DNA of 64,000 nucleotides. Origin: Variovorax sp. CF079 (lineage in GTDB: Bacteria; Pseudomonadota; Gammaproteobacteria; Burkholderiales; Burkholderiaceae_C). Below, piece after piece: positions 7,941 through 16,999 of the stretch (the stretch's first letter is position 1; each line of letters opens with the position of its first letter). The notes beneath the pieces are model-generated. The model was not told where the DNA came from. It did not search any database and saw nothing but the letters and a program-made list of their open reading frames with translations. A program made the position numbers and the translations under genes. The stretch spans positions 186,001-250,000 of the forward strand of contig NZ_FMZU01000004.1 of the NCBI RefSeq assembly GCF_900101545.1, written 5' to 3'.

Positions 7941-8807
7941 ATGCGAATCCGCTTCACCAAGATGCAGGGCGCCGGCAACGACTTCGTCGTGCTGGACGAA
8001 ACCCGTGGCGCGCTGGGCCTGAGTGCGGCGCAGTACCGCTTCCTGGCCGACCGCCACTTCGGCGTCGGCGCCGACCAGATCCTCACCGTGCGGCCTTCGC
8101 CGGCGGCGGGCATCGATTTCCAGTACGTGATCCACAACGCCGACGGCGGCGAGGTCGAGCAGTGCGGCAACGGCGCGCGCTGCTTCATGCGCTTCGTGCG
8201 CGAGCACGGCCTCACGCCGAAGGACACGGTGCGCGTGCAGACGCTCTCGGGCGTGATCGAGCCGCACATGGGCGCCGACGGCCGCGTGACGGTCGACATG
8301 GGCGCGCCGATCTTCGAGCCCGCACGCGTGCCCTTCGACACCGCCGGCCTCGACCCGCAACACGACGGCGCCTGGCACACCTGGCACCTGACCCTGGGCA
8401 CGCACGCCGAAAGCGCCAAGGTGTCGGTGGCCGTGCTGTCGATGGGCAACCCGCATGCGGTGCAGATCGTGCCGGACGTCGAGACGGCGCCGGTGGCCAC
8501 CCAGGGTCCGGCGATCGAGCACCATCCGCGCTTCCCGCAGCGCGTCAACGCCGGCTTCATGCAGGTCGTCGACCGCACGCACGTGCGCCTGCGCGTGTTC
8601 GAGCGCGGCGCCGGCGAAACGCTGGCTTGCGGCACCGGCGCCTGCGCCGCGGTGGTCGCGGGCATCCGTCTCGGCCGCCTCGACACCGGGGTCGACGTCC
8701 AGACCCGCGGCGGACTGCTCACCATCGAATGGGCCGGCGACGGCGCTCCGGTGCTGATGACCGGGCCCGCCGACACCGTGTTCGAAGGCGAAATCGAAGT
8801 GCCATGA
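7941..8807 (+). CDS. dapF: Diaminopimelate epimerase
   Basis: DapF converts LL-diaminopimelate to the meso form used in lysine synthesis and as the third residue of the peptidoglycan stem. The 288-residue length fits the family. [12 protein letters not shown] at the N-terminus and the two catalytic cysteines C75 (in [16 protein letters not shown]) and C230 (in LACGTGAC) are all present, so the two-base racemisation mechanism is intact. The start at ATG 7941 has no ribosome site. Its last bases overlap the DUF484 gene by ATGA, and dapF-DUF484-xerC is the order also known in enterobacteria. Confidence 0.97.
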   Translation: MRIRFTKMQGAGNDFVVLDETRGALGLSAAQYRFLADRHFGVGADQILTVRPSPAAGIDFQYVIHNADGGEVEQCGNGARCFMRFVREHGLTPKDTVRVQTLSGVIEPHMGADGRVTVDMGAPIFEPARVPFDTAGLDPQHDGAWHTWHLTLGTHAESAKVSVAVLSMGNPHAVQIVPDVETAPVATQGPAIEHHPRFPQRVNAGFMQVVDRTHVRLRVFERGAGETLACGTGACAAVVAGIRLGRLDTGVDVQTRGGLLTIEWAGDGAPVLMTGPADTVFEGEIEVP

Positions 8808-9493
8808 ACAAATTCAACTCCAACGCCATGAACCCGATCACCGAAGACGACATCGCCAACTACCTCTCGAACACGCCGGACTTCTTCGAACGCCATGCGC
8901 AGCTGCTGGGCCAGGTGCAGCTCACCAGCCCGCACGGCAACCGCGCAGTGAGCCTGCAGGAACGGCAGGCCGAGATGCTGCGCGAGAAGATCAAGGCGCT
9001 GGAGCACCGGGTGATGGACATGGTGCGCCATGGCACCGAGAACGTGGTCACGGCCGACCGGCTGCAGCGCTGGACGCGCGGCCTGCTGACCACGCGCGAC
9101 CCGCGCGGGCTGCCGACCCAGATCGCCGAGCAGCTGCAGACGCTGTTCCTGGTGCCGCAGACCGCGATCAAGATCTGGGACTGCGACAGCAGCTACCTCA
9201 ACGAGCCGTACGCGCAGTGGGTCAGCGACGACGTGAAGGCGCTGGCCACCTCGCTGACGGCGCCGTACTGCGGCCTGAACGCCGGCTTCGAAGCCGCCAA
9301 CTGGCTGGCCGAGCCGCGTGCCGCGGTGTCGATCGCGCTGATTCCGCTGCGGCCCGACGCCGAAGCGCCGGCCTTCGGCCTGCTGGTGCTGGCATCGCCC
9401 GACGCGCAGCGCTTCAATGCCGAGATGGGTACCGACTTCCTGGAGCGCATCGCCGAGCTGGCCTCGGGCGCGCTCTCGCGGCTGCGGCCTTGA
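8804..9493 (+). CDS. DUF484 family protein
   Basis: The 229-residue protein matches the DUF484 family: an N-terminal segment [20 protein letters not shown], a short coiled region (residues 45-65, [19 protein letters not shown]), then a GAF-like domain. The function is unknown, but the family is regularly encoded between dapF and xerC. Start ATG 8804 overlaps the dapF stop; a second in-frame ATG at 8828 (MNPITED) is a possible alternative. A small-molecule sensor role is only inferred from the GAF-like fold. Confidence 0.85.
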   Translation: MNKFNSNAMNPITEDDIANYLSNTPDFFERHAQLLGQVQLTSPHGNRAVSLQERQAEMLREKIKALEHRVMDMVRHGTENVVTADRLQRWTRGLLTTRDPRGLPTQIAEQLQTLFLVPQTAIKIWDCDSSYLNEPYAQWVSDDVKALATSLTAPYCGLNAGFEAANWLAEPRAAVSIALIPLRPDAEAPAFGLLVLASPDAQRFNAEMGTDFLERIAELASGALSRLRP

Positions 9494-10107
9494 TCCGCGG
9501 CTTCAGGCGCGCGGTACTCGGCGCGCTGGGGGTCCTGCTGCTGGGCTATGCAGCCATCGCGATCACGATCTGGCTGCATGCGCTCGACCTGCTGGGCCAT
9601 CCGCCCCAGCGCGCGGCCGATGCGGCACTGATCCTCGGCAACCGCGCGTATCGCGACGGCAAGCCCAACCCCTGCCTCACCGGCCGTGTCGACACCGGCA
9701 TCGCGCTGGCGCGGGAGGGACGCGTGCGCCAGCTCGTGCTGTCCGGCGGCATCGACCGCGAGGACGGGCGCGTCGAGGCCGAGGTGATGCAGCAGCATGC
9801 GCGCGACGCCGGGTACACGGGCACGCTGCTGTTGGAGCCCGTGTCGTCGACGACGCGCGAGAACCTCTCGATGTCGCGCGCCGTGCTGCAGGCAGCCGGC
9901 GTGAAGAGCGTGATCATCGTGTCCGAGCCCTACCACCTGTGGCGCGTGGAGCGCCTGGCGCGCGCGGCCGGCTTCGACCGGATGTTCGAGCTGCAATACG
10001 CCGCGGCGCCGACCTCCTGCTGGCGCCGTTGGGGCATGCTCTTCAAGGGCGCGTTGCGCGAGCCGCTTGCCATCGTGAACAATGCCGCCAATGGATACCT
10101 CCACTGA
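9490..10107 (+). CDS. SanA/YdcF-like DUF218 membrane-anchored protein, TTG start
   Basis: The 205-residue frame has one N-terminal membrane segment (residues 7-27, VLGALGVLLLGYAAIAITIWL) followed by a DUF218 domain: AALILGNRAYRDGKPNPCLTGRVDTG, QLVLSGG, STTRENLSMS and VIIVSEPYHLWRVERL. SanA-type proteins influence envelope permeability and possibly wall precursors. No ATG or GTG fits; the only plausible start is TTG 9490, overlapping the DUF484 stop (TTGA), which implies translational coupling and low expression. It sits between the DUF484 gene and xerC, which are usually adjacent, so it looks like a lineage-specific insertion in the operon. Confidence 0.8.
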   Translation: MIRGFRRAVLGALGVLLLGYAAIAITIWLHALDLLGHPPQRAADAALILGNRAYRDGKPNPCLTGRVDTGIALAREGRVRQLVLSGGIDREDGRVEAEVMQQHARDAGYTGTLLLEPVSSTTRENLSMSRAVLQAAGVKSVIIVSEPYHLWRVERLARAAGFDRMFELQYAAAPTSCWRRWGMLFKGALREPLAIVNNAANGYLH

Positions 10108-11107
10108 GTCGCAGATCGCGACCCCGGCACTGGTCGAGAAGTACCTCGAGCACGTGCGCGTGGAGCGCCGGCTCGCGGCGCGTACCGTCGAGCTCTACGC
10201 CATCCATCTGAAGACGCTGGCCGAGAAGACCCAGGCGGGCGGTCTGGCGCTCGACAAGGTTCAGACCGTCCACGTGCGGCGCTGGATGGCGCAACTGCAC
10301 AGCGCCGGCCGCGAAGCGCGCGGCATCGCGCTGGTGCTCTCGTGCTGGCGCGGCTTCTACCGATGGCTCGGCAACGAGGGGTTGGTGGGCGCGAACCCGG
10401 TGCAGGACGTTCATGCGCCCAAGGCAGCTCGGCCCTTGCCGAAGGCGCTGGCGGTCGACGAGGCCGTGCAGCTGGCCGACCTGCACGACGCCGATGCCGA
10501 CCCCTGGGCCGAGGCGCGCGATCGCGCGATCGTCGAACTGCTCTACGGCTGCGGCCTGCGCGTCGGCGAACTGACCGGATTGGACGTGCGCGCCAGCAAC
10601 ACCGCGCGCGGCTGGGTCGATCTCGATGCGCAGGAAGCCAGCGTGCTCGGCAAGGGCAGCAAGCGCCGCATCGTGCCGGTGGGCGGCAAGGCGGCCGGGG
10701 CGCTTGCGGCCTGGCTCGCGGTGCGCAACGAATGCAGCGCGCTCGAGGCCGCCCGACTGCGCGATCCGGCGAACGCCGCCGCGCTATTCATCGGCCGCAA
10801 CGGCCTGCGTTTCTCCCCCCATTCGGTCTGGAAGCAGCTGCGCCAGCGCAGCCTCAAGGCCGGCCTGGCCGCGCCGGTGCATCCGCACATGCTGCGCCAT
10901 TCCTTTGCCAGCCACGTGCTGCAGTCCAGCAGCGACCTGCGCGCGGTGCAGGAGCTGCTGGGCCACGCCAACATCGCAACCACGCAGGTCTACACGCGGC
11001 TGGATTTCCAGCACCTGGCCAAGGCCTACGACGCGGCGCATCCGCGGGCGCACGCGCGCGACGAGGGCGCATCGGTGCGCGCCCAAAAAAGCAAGAACAA
11101 GCCATGA
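10082..11107 (+). CDS. xerC: Tyrosine recombinase XerC
   Basis: XerC, with XerD, resolves chromosome dimers at dif at the septum. The 341-residue protein has an N-terminal SAM-like core-binding domain (residues 12-105) and a C-terminal catalytic domain with the full R-K-H-R-H-Y set: R160 (CGLRVGEL), K191 (LGKGSKRR), H269 and R272 (HPHMLRHSF), H295 (LLGHANI) and Y304 (VYTRL). Its start at ATG 10082 (or 10091) lies inside the end of the SanA-like gene. It overlaps the next gene by ATGA. A lysine-rich tail after residue 320 is unusual but harmless. Confidence 0.95.
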   Translation: MPPMDTSTESQIATPALVEKYLEHVRVERRLAARTVELYAIHLKTLAEKTQAGGLALDKVQTVHVRRWMAQLHSAGREARGIALVLSCWRGFYRWLGNEGLVGANPVQDVHAPKAARPLPKALAVDEAVQLADLHDADADPWAEARDRAIVELLYGCGLRVGELTGLDVRASNTARGWVDLDAQEASVLGKGSKRRIVPVGGKAAGALAAWLAVRNECSALEAARLRDPANAAALFIGRNGLRFSPHSVWKQLRQRSLKAGLAAPVHPHMLRHSFASHVLQSSSDLRAVQELLGHANIATTQVYTRLDFQHLAKAYDAAHPRAHARDEGASVRAQKSKNKP

Positions 11108-12306
11108 AACTTCTGCGTCTTCGGCCCGGCAAGGAGCGCTCGCTGCAGCGCCGCCATCCATGGGTCTTCGAATCGGCGATCGCCAAAGGCGGCGGCGATG
11201 CGGGCGAGACGGTGCGCATCGAATCGGACGAGGGCAAGTTCCTCGCCTGGGCGGCCTTCAGCCCGCATTCGAAGATTCGCGCCCGCGCCTGGAGCTTCGA
11301 CGAGAAGCAGCGCATCGACGCGGCCTTTTTTGGGGCGCGTGTCGCGAGTGCGGTCGCAGCCCGGCAGCTCTTCGACCTGCAGAGCGACGGCGTGCGGCTG
11401 GTCCACGGCGAGGCCGACGGCCTGCCGGGCCTGATCGTCGACCGCTATGGCGACACGCTGGTGGCGCAGTTCCTGTCGGCCGGCGTGGAGCGCTGGAAGG
11501 AGGTGCTGGCCGATGCTTTGCTGGCTGCCACCGGTCTTGCAAAACTTTACGAACGCTCCGACGCGAGCGGCCGCGAGCGCGAGGGCCTCGCGCCGCTGAC
11601 CGGCTGGCTGCGCGGCAGCGGTCCCACAGAGCTCACGATCCGCGAGCACGACTGGCAGCTCACGCTCGACATCGCGACCGGCCACAAGACCGGCTTCTAC
11701 CTGGACCAGCGCGACAGCCGCCGGCGCTTTGCCGAACTGGCCCGGCATCGCCGCTTTCGCCGCGTGCTCAACTGCTTCTGCTACACCGGCGGCTTCACGG
11801 TCGCGGCGCTCGCGGGCTTGAAGGCGGCCGGCGCGGTCGAGGGCGCCGAGCTGGTGTCCATCGATTCCTCGCTGCCAGCGCTGGAGCGCGCGCGTGCGCA
11901 TGTCGCCTTGAACGGCTTCGAAGGCGCGCGCACCGAGTTCCTCGATGCCGACGTCAATGCCGCGCTGCGCCGCTTCATCGAGGAGGGCCGGGTGTTCGAC
12001 GCCATCGTGCTCGATCCGCCCAAGTTCGCGCCCACCGTCGCCCACGCCGAGCGCGCCGCGCGGGCCTACAAGGACATCAACCGGCTGGCGCTCAAGCTGC
12101 TGGCGCCGGGCGGCGTGCTCTTGACTTTTTCGTGCTCGGGCGGCATCGGCGCCGACCTGTTCCACAAGATCGTGGCCGGCGCCGGCATCGATGCCGGCGT
12201 CGACGGCTACATCAGCGAGCGCCTGGGCGCCGCGCCGGACCACCCGATGACCATCGAGTTCCCCGAGGGCGAGTACCTGAAGGGCCTGGTGGTGGTGCGC
12301 AAATAG
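11104..12306 (+). CDS. rlmI: Class I SAM-dependent rRNA (cytosine-C5) methyltransferase, RlmI-like
   Basis: The 400-residue protein has an N-terminal PUA domain (residues 1-85, GKERSLQRRHPWVFESAI), a central EEHAD-type segment and a C-terminal Rossmann methyltransferase with VLNCFCYTGGFTVAAL (motif I) and IVLDPPKFAP (motif IV). RlmI methylates 23S rRNA C1962 in E. coli; the length and domain order match, though other COG1092 members exist. The start at ATG 11104 overlaps the xerC stop. It ends the dapF-xerC unit; the next gene has its own leader. Confidence 0.85.
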   Translation: MKLLRLRPGKERSLQRRHPWVFESAIAKGGGDAGETVRIESDEGKFLAWAAFSPHSKIRARAWSFDEKQRIDAAFFGARVASAVAARQLFDLQSDGVRLVHGEADGLPGLIVDRYGDTLVAQFLSAGVERWKEVLADALLAATGLAKLYERSDASGREREGLAPLTGWLRGSGPTELTIREHDWQLTLDIATGHKTGFYLDQRDSRRRFAELARHRRFRRVLNCFCYTGGFTVAALAGLKAAGAVEGAELVSIDSSLPALERARAHVALNGFEGARTEFLDADVNAALRRFIEEGRVFDAIVLDPPKFAPTVAHAERAARAYKDINRLALKLLAPGGVLLTFSCSGGIGADLFHKIVAGAGIDAGVDGYISERLGAAPDHPMTIEFPEGEYLKGLVVVRK

Positions 12307-12386
12307 CTTTTGCCCTTGCCGGAGCGCGGCCGGACCGCCGTCGCTAAACTTTCCGCCTTTCCCCGATTCCACCCCCGGAGCACTTC

Positions 12387-13433
12387 ATGGCCCTCATTCC
12401 CGCCACCATCCTGACCGGCTTCCTCGGCGCCGGCAAGACGACCTTGCTGAAGCGCATCCTGAACGAGGCGCACGGACAGAAGATCGCGGTGATCGAGAAC
12501 GAATTCGGCGAAGAGAACATCGACACCGACATCCTGGTCACCGAGTCGAAGGAGCAGATCGTGCAGATGAGCAACGGCTGCATCTGCTGCACCATCCGCG
12601 AGGACCTGCGCGAGGCGCTGCAACTGCTGGCGGCCAAGAAGCGCAAGGGCTTGCTCGATTTCGACCGCGTGGTGATCGAGACCACCGGCCTGGCCGACCC
12701 CGGCCCGGTGGCCCAGACCTTCTTCATGGACGACGAGATCGCCGAGAGCTACCTGCTCGACTCGATCCTCACGCTGGTGGACGCCAAGCATGCGCCGCAG
12801 CAGCTCAACGACCGCCAGGAGGCGCGCCGCCAGGTCGGCTTTGCCGACCAGATCTTCATCAGCAAGAGTGACCTGGTCGCCGCCGACGAGACCGAGGCGC
12901 TGATCCACAGGCTCAAGCACATGAACCCGCGCGCGCCGCAGCAGAAGGTGCATTTCGGCGAGGTGCCGCTGAAAGACGTGTTCGATCTGCGCGGCTTCAA
13001 CCTCAACGCCAAGCTGGACATCGACCCGGACTTTCTCAAGGAAGACGAGCACGAGCACCACGACCACGAACACGGCGAGGACTGCGACCACCCTTCGCAT
13101 GCGAACGAGGGCCACGGCCACCACCATCACCATGACGACGACGTGAAAAGCTTCGTCTACCGCGCCGACCGGCCCTTCGACCCGGCGCGGCTGGAGGATT
13201 TCCTGGGCGCCATCGTCAACATCTACGGCCCGCGCATGCTGCGCTACAAGGGCGTGCTCCACATGCAGGGCACCGAGCGCAAGGTGATCTTCCAGGGCGT
13301 GCACCAGCTGATGGGCAGCGACCTCGGCCCGGCCTGGGGCGCGGACGAAGAACGCAACAGCCGCATGGTCTTCATCGGCATCGACCTGCCGCGCGAAATC
13401 CTGGAGCAGGGCCTGGAGCAGTGCCTGGTCTGA
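12387..13433 (+). CDS. CobW/COG0523 family GTP-dependent metallochaperone
   Basis: The 348-residue protein has a Walker A (GFLGAGKTT, residues 11-19), the family CxCC metal site (NGCICC, cysteines 65, 67, 68), a Walker B/switch ETTGLADPGPV, and a histidine/aspartate-rich stretch at 221-252 before the C-terminal CobW_C domain. The His-rich loop points to zinc (ZigA/YjiA type) rather than cobalamin synthesis. Such proteins deliver metal under scarcity; no clear Zur operator is visible upstream. TAAACT (12345-12350) could be the -10, giving a leader of about 30 nt, and GGAG lies before ATG 12387. No cobalamin genes are nearby. Confidence 0.88.
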   Translation: MALIPATILTGFLGAGKTTLLKRILNEAHGQKIAVIENEFGEENIDTDILVTESKEQIVQMSNGCICCTIREDLREALQLLAAKKRKGLLDFDRVVIETTGLADPGPVAQTFFMDDEIAESYLLDSILTLVDAKHAPQQLNDRQEARRQVGFADQIFISKSDLVAADETEALIHRLKHMNPRAPQQKVHFGEVPLKDVFDLRGFNLNAKLDIDPDFLKEDEHEHHDHEHGEDCDHPSHANEGHGHHHHHDDDVKSFVYRADRPFDPARLEDFLGAIVNIYGPRMLRYKGVLHMQGTERKVIFQGVHQLMGSDLGPAWGADEERNSRMVFIGIDLPREILEQGLEQCLV

Positions 13434-13439
13434 TGATCG

Positions 13440-13532
13440 AGCGCGAGGCGGCCGCCGCCGGGCCGCCCCAAGGCGAGCTGCGCCTCCCCCTCGGGGGGTG
13501 GAGTTACACGCAGCGTAGCGAAGTGAAAAGCC
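13440..13532. repeat. Intergenic repeat, copy A (inverted partner at 16266-16360)
   Basis: This ~93-bp GC-rich block contains a CCCCCTCGGGGGG palindrome and a GGGCCGCCCCAAGG core. Its reverse complement aligns with 16266-16360 almost base for base, apart from a few substitutions and small indels. The type, with a C-run/GA/G-run hairpin and the cttttcacttcgct segment, looks like a dispersed extragenic repeat. It lies directly downstream of the metallochaperone gene and may act as an mRNA 3'-end structure. Confidence 0.8.
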
Positions 13533-13718
13533 GAGGGCCAACATTCTTTGTCTATACAATCGCGCGCCTGTTCCGGGAGCGCACCTGTCCTGTCTTTATG
13601 GGGATGTGTGACTTTCGGCATAGGACTGCGCACGTTTCTGGCCTGCTTTCGGGGGTATAACCCCGGGGTTCGCCACCGGCGAGCACCCTGACAACGTTCG
13701 TCGAAGGAGCCAGTCACC
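13533..13718 (+). promoter_or_regulatory. dksA leader region
   Basis: The 186 bp after the repeat hold a TATACAAT sequence (13553-13560) as the best -10 candidate, with no convincing -35. This would give an unusually long leader of about 155 nt. A GGGGTATAACCCC palindrome lies near 13653, and a strong GAAGGAGCC ribosome site at 13703-13711 serves the GTG start of dksA. The GC content is lower than in flanking genes. Confidence 0.35.
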
Positions 13719-14645
13719 GTGAAGAAACCCGTCGCCAAAGCCAAGCCCGTGACCAAGCCGGCGGTCAAGAAGACACCGGCTGCCAAGAAGGCTGTGCCCG
13801 CGGCGAAGAAGGTTTCTCCGGTCAAGCCAGTCAAGTCTGCCGCGCCGTCGAAGGCCCCTGCCAAGAGCAAGACCACGACGGCGAGTGCAGGCGCTTCGTC
13901 AACCAAGGCGGCCGGCCCTCGTGCCACCGCACATGCTGCATCACCGACTCCCGTGAAAAAAGCGGCTGCCGCCTCCACTCCCGCCACGGCGACACCTTCC
14001 ATGACCACTCCGACCACCCCCACCAATACCCCCGCCGCCACACCTGCCCCCGCACGCGGCGGACGCGTTTCGCGGCTGTCGCAGCTGACCGTGCCCTCCA
14101 TGCCCCAGTCGGTGGCCTCCACCGCGGCCAAATCGAGCTTCGTCCAGATCACGACGAACCCGCTGGTGCCGCCGCCGCCCATCGCCGTCAAGAAGGACCC
14201 GAAGCTGGCCAACAACTGGAAGAGCAAGCCGGCCCACGAACTCACCGATGCCGAGGTGATCGCGATGCCGGATTCGGAGTACATGAACGAGAAGCAGATG
14301 GCCTTCTTCCGCCTCAAGCTGCAGGAGCTCAAGCGCGGCATCCTCGAGAACGCCGGCGAGACCACCGAGCATCTGCGCGAAGACACGGTGGTCGTGCCGG
14401 ACCCGGCCGACCGCGCCACCATCGAGGAAGAGCATGCGCTCGAACTGCGCACGCGCGACCGCGAGCGCAAGCTGCTCAAGAAGATCGAGCAGTCGATCCA
14501 GCGCATCGACGCCGGCGACTACGGCTACTGCGACGAAACCGGCGAGCCGATCGGTGTCGGCCGCCTGCTGGCCCGGCCGACCGCCACACTGTCCCTGGAG
14601 GCGCAACAGCGTCGTGAACTGAAGCAGAAGATGTTCGGCGACTGA
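13719..14645 (+). CDS. dksA: RNA polymerase-binding protein DksA with long basic N-terminal tail
   Basis: DksA binds the RNA polymerase secondary channel with ppGpp to reset rRNA and amino-acid promoters. The C-terminal half is a complete DksA: coiled coil with the tip motif DPADRATIEEE and a terminal globular domain GDYGYCDETGEPIGVGRLLARPTA. The four-cysteine zinc site of E. coli DksA is reduced to one cysteine (YCDET...), as in zinc-independent variants. The protein is 308 residues, twice the usual 151: residues 1-110 are a Lys/Ala/Pro/Thr-rich tail (AKAKPVTKPAVKKTPAAKK) resembling a histone H1 tail. The GTG start at 13719 has an excellent ribosome site, so the tail is probably real. Confidence 0.93.
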   Translation: MKKPVAKAKPVTKPAVKKTPAAKKAVPAAKKVSPVKPVKSAAPSKAPAKSKTTTASAGASSTKAAGPRATAHAASPTPVKKAAAASTPATATPSMTTPTTPTNTPAATPAPARGGRVSRLSQLTVPSMPQSVASTAAKSSFVQITTNPLVPPPPIAVKKDPKLANNWKSKPAHELTDAEVIAMPDSEYMNEKQMAFFRLKLQELKRGILENAGETTEHLREDTVVVPDPADRATIEEEHALELRTRDRERKLLKKIEQSIQRIDAGDYGYCDETGEPIGVGRLLARPTATLSLEAQQRRELKQKMFGD

Positions 14646-14677
14646 TCTTTCACGAAGCCGAAGGGGAGACGCTGCGC

Positions 14678-16267
14678 ATGGCCAAGGAAGATTCCGGTCG
14701 CTTGTTGTCGAAGGTTGCGAAGTTCGTTCGCAATCCGCTCAAGGATTGGTCCGAGCTCGACGCCGAGGAGTCGTCGCAGCTCGAGAACGGCTACAGCCGC
14801 GAGATGCTCAAGGAAATGATCGAGCGGCGGCAGCGCAACGACTTCGTGCGCCGCCGTGAGTTCGACATGCTGCGCAAGTTGCGCCAGCGCGAGGCGGCCG
14901 GCGGCCGGGATGCCGCGGCCACGCCGTCCTCCTTCAACGTCAGCAGCACCTCGGGCAAGACCGAGGGCCGGGCGCTCACGCTCAAGAAGATCGACGAGAT
15001 CGAAGAGCAGATGTCGCAGCAATGGTGGAAGAACCGCGGGCCTGGAGGCGCAGCCGGCCCCGACGGCGCGGCTTCCCGGAACTCCGACATGGCCGCTCAG
15101 CATGCGCGCGCCTATGCCGACACCGTGCCCGGCGTGCCGCCGCCCCCCGGGGCGACCGGGCAGCAGGGCGCACGCTCCGTCTACGACGGCAGCATCGAGG
15201 AAGCCGCCATCCGCTTCGCCCACGGCGACGATGCCGGCGCCGAAGCCATCCTGTTGCAGACGCTGGCGCCGGACAGCCCGAGCGCCGATCACGACGACAC
15301 CTGGCTCGCCTTGCTCGACCTTTACCGGGCCACCGGCGATGCCGAGAAGTTCGCGGCCGCCGGCGTTCGCTATGCGCAGCACATGAAGCGGGCTGCGCCC
15401 GAATGGATTTCGCTGCGCGCGCTGGCGCGCAATGTCCAGGCCTCGGCGGCTGCCGATAGCGAATCGGCGCCGAGGGCGGCACCGGTCGGCGGCGCCGACT
15501 GGGCGAGCCCCGCGCGGCTGACGCGCGAAAGCCTGCTCGGCCTCACCCGTGCGCTCGCCGCGGCCGGCGCATCGTGGAAGCTCGACTGGAATGCGCTCGA
15601 CGCCATCGAAGCCGATGCCGCCGGGCCGCTGCGCGCCTTGTTCAACCACTGGGCCGATTCGGCGGTGCAACTGCGCTTTGCCGGCAGCGATCGCCTGCTG
15701 ATCGTGCTCACCGAGGCCACGCCCGTCAACAACCGCCAGGTCGATGCGGTCTGGTGGCAGCTGCACATGGCCGCCTTGCGAGTCATGCACCGGGCCGACG
15801 AATTCGAACTGCTGGCGCTCAACTACTGCATCACCTACGAGGTGTCGCCGCCGCCCTGGGAAGACCCGAAGGGCGATTTCGGCGAGCTCGAAGCACAGCC
15901 GCAGGGGCCCGCACCGGAGCCGGCGTCCGGATTCGCGATCTCGGCCATCGACGACGAGCCCGGCGACGACCTGGCGCCGGCCGGACCCATCGGCCACAGC
16001 ACGCTGGCGGGGGAGCTCGTGGGCGAGTCGCTCTCGACCTGGGAGCGACTCGATACGGAGCTGGTCGGCGCACCGAACTTGTCGGTGTCGTGCGCGGCGC
16101 TGGTGCGCATCGATTTCGTGGCGGCCGGCACGCTCCTGAACTGGGTCACGGCCCGCGATGCGCGCGAACAGCGCGTGGCCTTCGTGGACGCGCACCGGCT
16201 GATCGCGGCCTTCTTCGGCGTGATCGGCATTGCCGACCACGCCGAGGTCGCAGTCAGAGCGAACTAG
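14678..16267 (+). CDS. STAS-domain-containing protein of unknown function
   Basis: The 529-residue protein begins with a charged segment ([20 protein letters not shown], then an R/E-rich helix at 45-80), continues with low-complexity Ala/Gly/Pro-rich linkers, and ends with a STAS-like domain (about 450-525: [23 protein letters not shown]...[19 protein letters not shown]). STAS domains mediate protein interactions in anti-sigma antagonists and lipid-transport systems. No signal peptide or membrane helix is seen. A GGGGAG site precedes ATG 14678, 32 nt after dksA, so the two are probably co-transcribed. I do not know its function; a link to stress signalling is only suggested by its neighbours. 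Confidence 0.75.
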   Translation: MAKEDSGRLLSKVAKFVRNPLKDWSELDAEESSQLENGYSREMLKEMIERRQRNDFVRRREFDMLRKLRQREAAGGRDAAATPSSFNVSSTSGKTEGRALTLKKIDEIEEQMSQQWWKNRGPGGAAGPDGAASRNSDMAAQHARAYADTVPGVPPPPGATGQQGARSVYDGSIEEAAIRFAHGDDAGAEAILLQTLAPDSPSADHDDTWLALLDLYRATGDAEKFAAAGVRYAQHMKRAAPEWISLRALARNVQASAAADSESAPRAAPVGGADWASPARLTRESLLGLTRALAAAGASWKLDWNALDAIEADAAGPLRALFNHWADSAVQLRFAGSDRLLIVLTEATPVNNRQVDAVWWQLHMAALRVMHRADEFELLALNYCITYEVSPPPWEDPKGDFGELEAQPQGPAPEPASGFAISAIDDEPGDDLAPAGPIGHSTLAGELVGESLSTWERLDTELVGAPNLSVSCAALVRIDFVAAGTLLNWVTARDAREQRVAFVDAHRLIAAFFGVIGIADHAEVAVRAN

Positions 16268-16360
16268 GCCCCCGGCTTTTCACTTCGCTTCGCTGCGTGT
16301 TTTTCTCTCCACCCCCCGAGGGGGGCTCGGCCGCCTTGGGGCGGCCCGGCGGCGGCCGAT
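16266..16360. repeat. Intergenic repeat, copy B (inverted partner of 13440-13532)
   Basis: It contains the same segments as copy A in opposite orientation: cttttcacttcgct, a CCCCCCGAGGGGGG hairpin and a TTGGGGCGGCCCGGCGGCGG core. The two copies bracket dksA and the STAS gene (2.8 kb apart) as an inverted pair. It starts immediately at the STAS-gene stop codon. Confidence 0.8.
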
Positions 16361-16399
16361 ATAGTCTCTCAAGCTCACGAGGGCACTACGCTTATTCGG

Positions 16400-16428
16400 C
16401 TTGCATTCGCGCCAGCCGTCGCCATATT
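16400..16428 (+). promoter_or_regulatory. Putative heat-shock (sigma-32) promoter for hslVU
   Basis: CTTGCAT (16400-16406), a 13-bp spacer and CGCCATAT (16420-16427) resemble the sigma-32 consensus CTTGAAA-N11-16-CCCCATNT (the -10 matches at 7 of 8 positions). hslVU is a classic heat-shock operon, which supports the call. Transcription would begin at or next to the hslV ATG (16435), and no ribosome site is present, so the hslV mRNA may be leaderless. Confidence 0.5.
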
Positions 16429-16434
16429 GCTTCG

Positions 16435-16980
16435 ATGGAACAATTTCACGGAACCACGATCATCAGCGTGCGGCGCAAGACCCCGAACGGCGACCAGGTC
16501 GCAATCGGCGGCGACGGCCAGGTCACCCTCGGCAACATCGTCATCAAGGGCAGCGCACGCAAGGTGCGCCGGCTCTATCACGGCAAGGTGCTCGCCGGTT
16601 TTGCCGGCGCGACCGCCGATGCCTTCACCCTCTTCGAGCGTTTCGAGGCCAAGCTCGAAAAGCATCAGGGCCACCTGGCGCGCGCCGCCATCGAGCTCAC
16701 CAAGGACTGGCGTACCGATCGCGTGCTGCGCCGGCTCGAGGCGATGCTGGCGGTGGCCGACGCCACCACCTCGCTGATCATCACCGGCAACGGCGATGTG
16801 CTGGAGCCCGAGAACGGCATCATCGCGATCGGCTCCGGCGGCGCCTACGCGCAGGCCGCGGCCAAGGCGCTGGTCGACCACACCGAGATGAGCGCCGCCG
16901 ACATCGTCAAGAAATCGCTCGAGATCGCGGGCGAACTCTGCATTTACACCAATATGCATCACACGGTAGAGACCCTGTGA
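16435..16980 (+). CDS. hslV: ATP-dependent protease proteolytic subunit HslV
   Basis: HslV forms the double-hexameric threonine protease core opened by HslU. The 181-residue protein has the N-terminal nucleophile motif TTIISVRRK, but the threonine is residue 7, after a MEQFHG propeptide that must be removed for activity; in enterobacteria only the initiator Met precedes it. GDGQVTLGN, the GSGGAYA substrate-channel motif and the C-terminal CIYTN segment are conserved. The start is ATG 16435 without a Shine-Dalgarno sequence. hslU follows after 19 nt. Confidence 0.96.
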   Translation: MEQFHGTTIISVRRKTPNGDQVAIGGDGQVTLGNIVIKGSARKVRRLYHGKVLAGFAGATADAFTLFERFEAKLEKHQGHLARAAIELTKDWRTDRVLRRLEAMLAVADATTSLIITGNGDVLEPENGIIAIGSGGAYAQAAAKALVDHTEMSAADIVKKSLEIAGELCIYTNMHHTVETL

Positions 16981-16999
16981 GGCCGCTCCGAGTCCATCC

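Noticed and set aside
5738..9031. A minus-strand frame of about 1,100 codons that would extend the flavoprotein far upstream across the isomerase and dapF
   Set aside because: The extra part is antisense to two well-supported genes and has low-complexity composition; the conserved flavoprotein core fits a start at 7276.
13421..13660. A 79-codon plus-strand frame between the metallochaperone gene and dksA
   Set aside because: It is mainly the intergenic repeat copy A read through; no ribosome site and no protein features.
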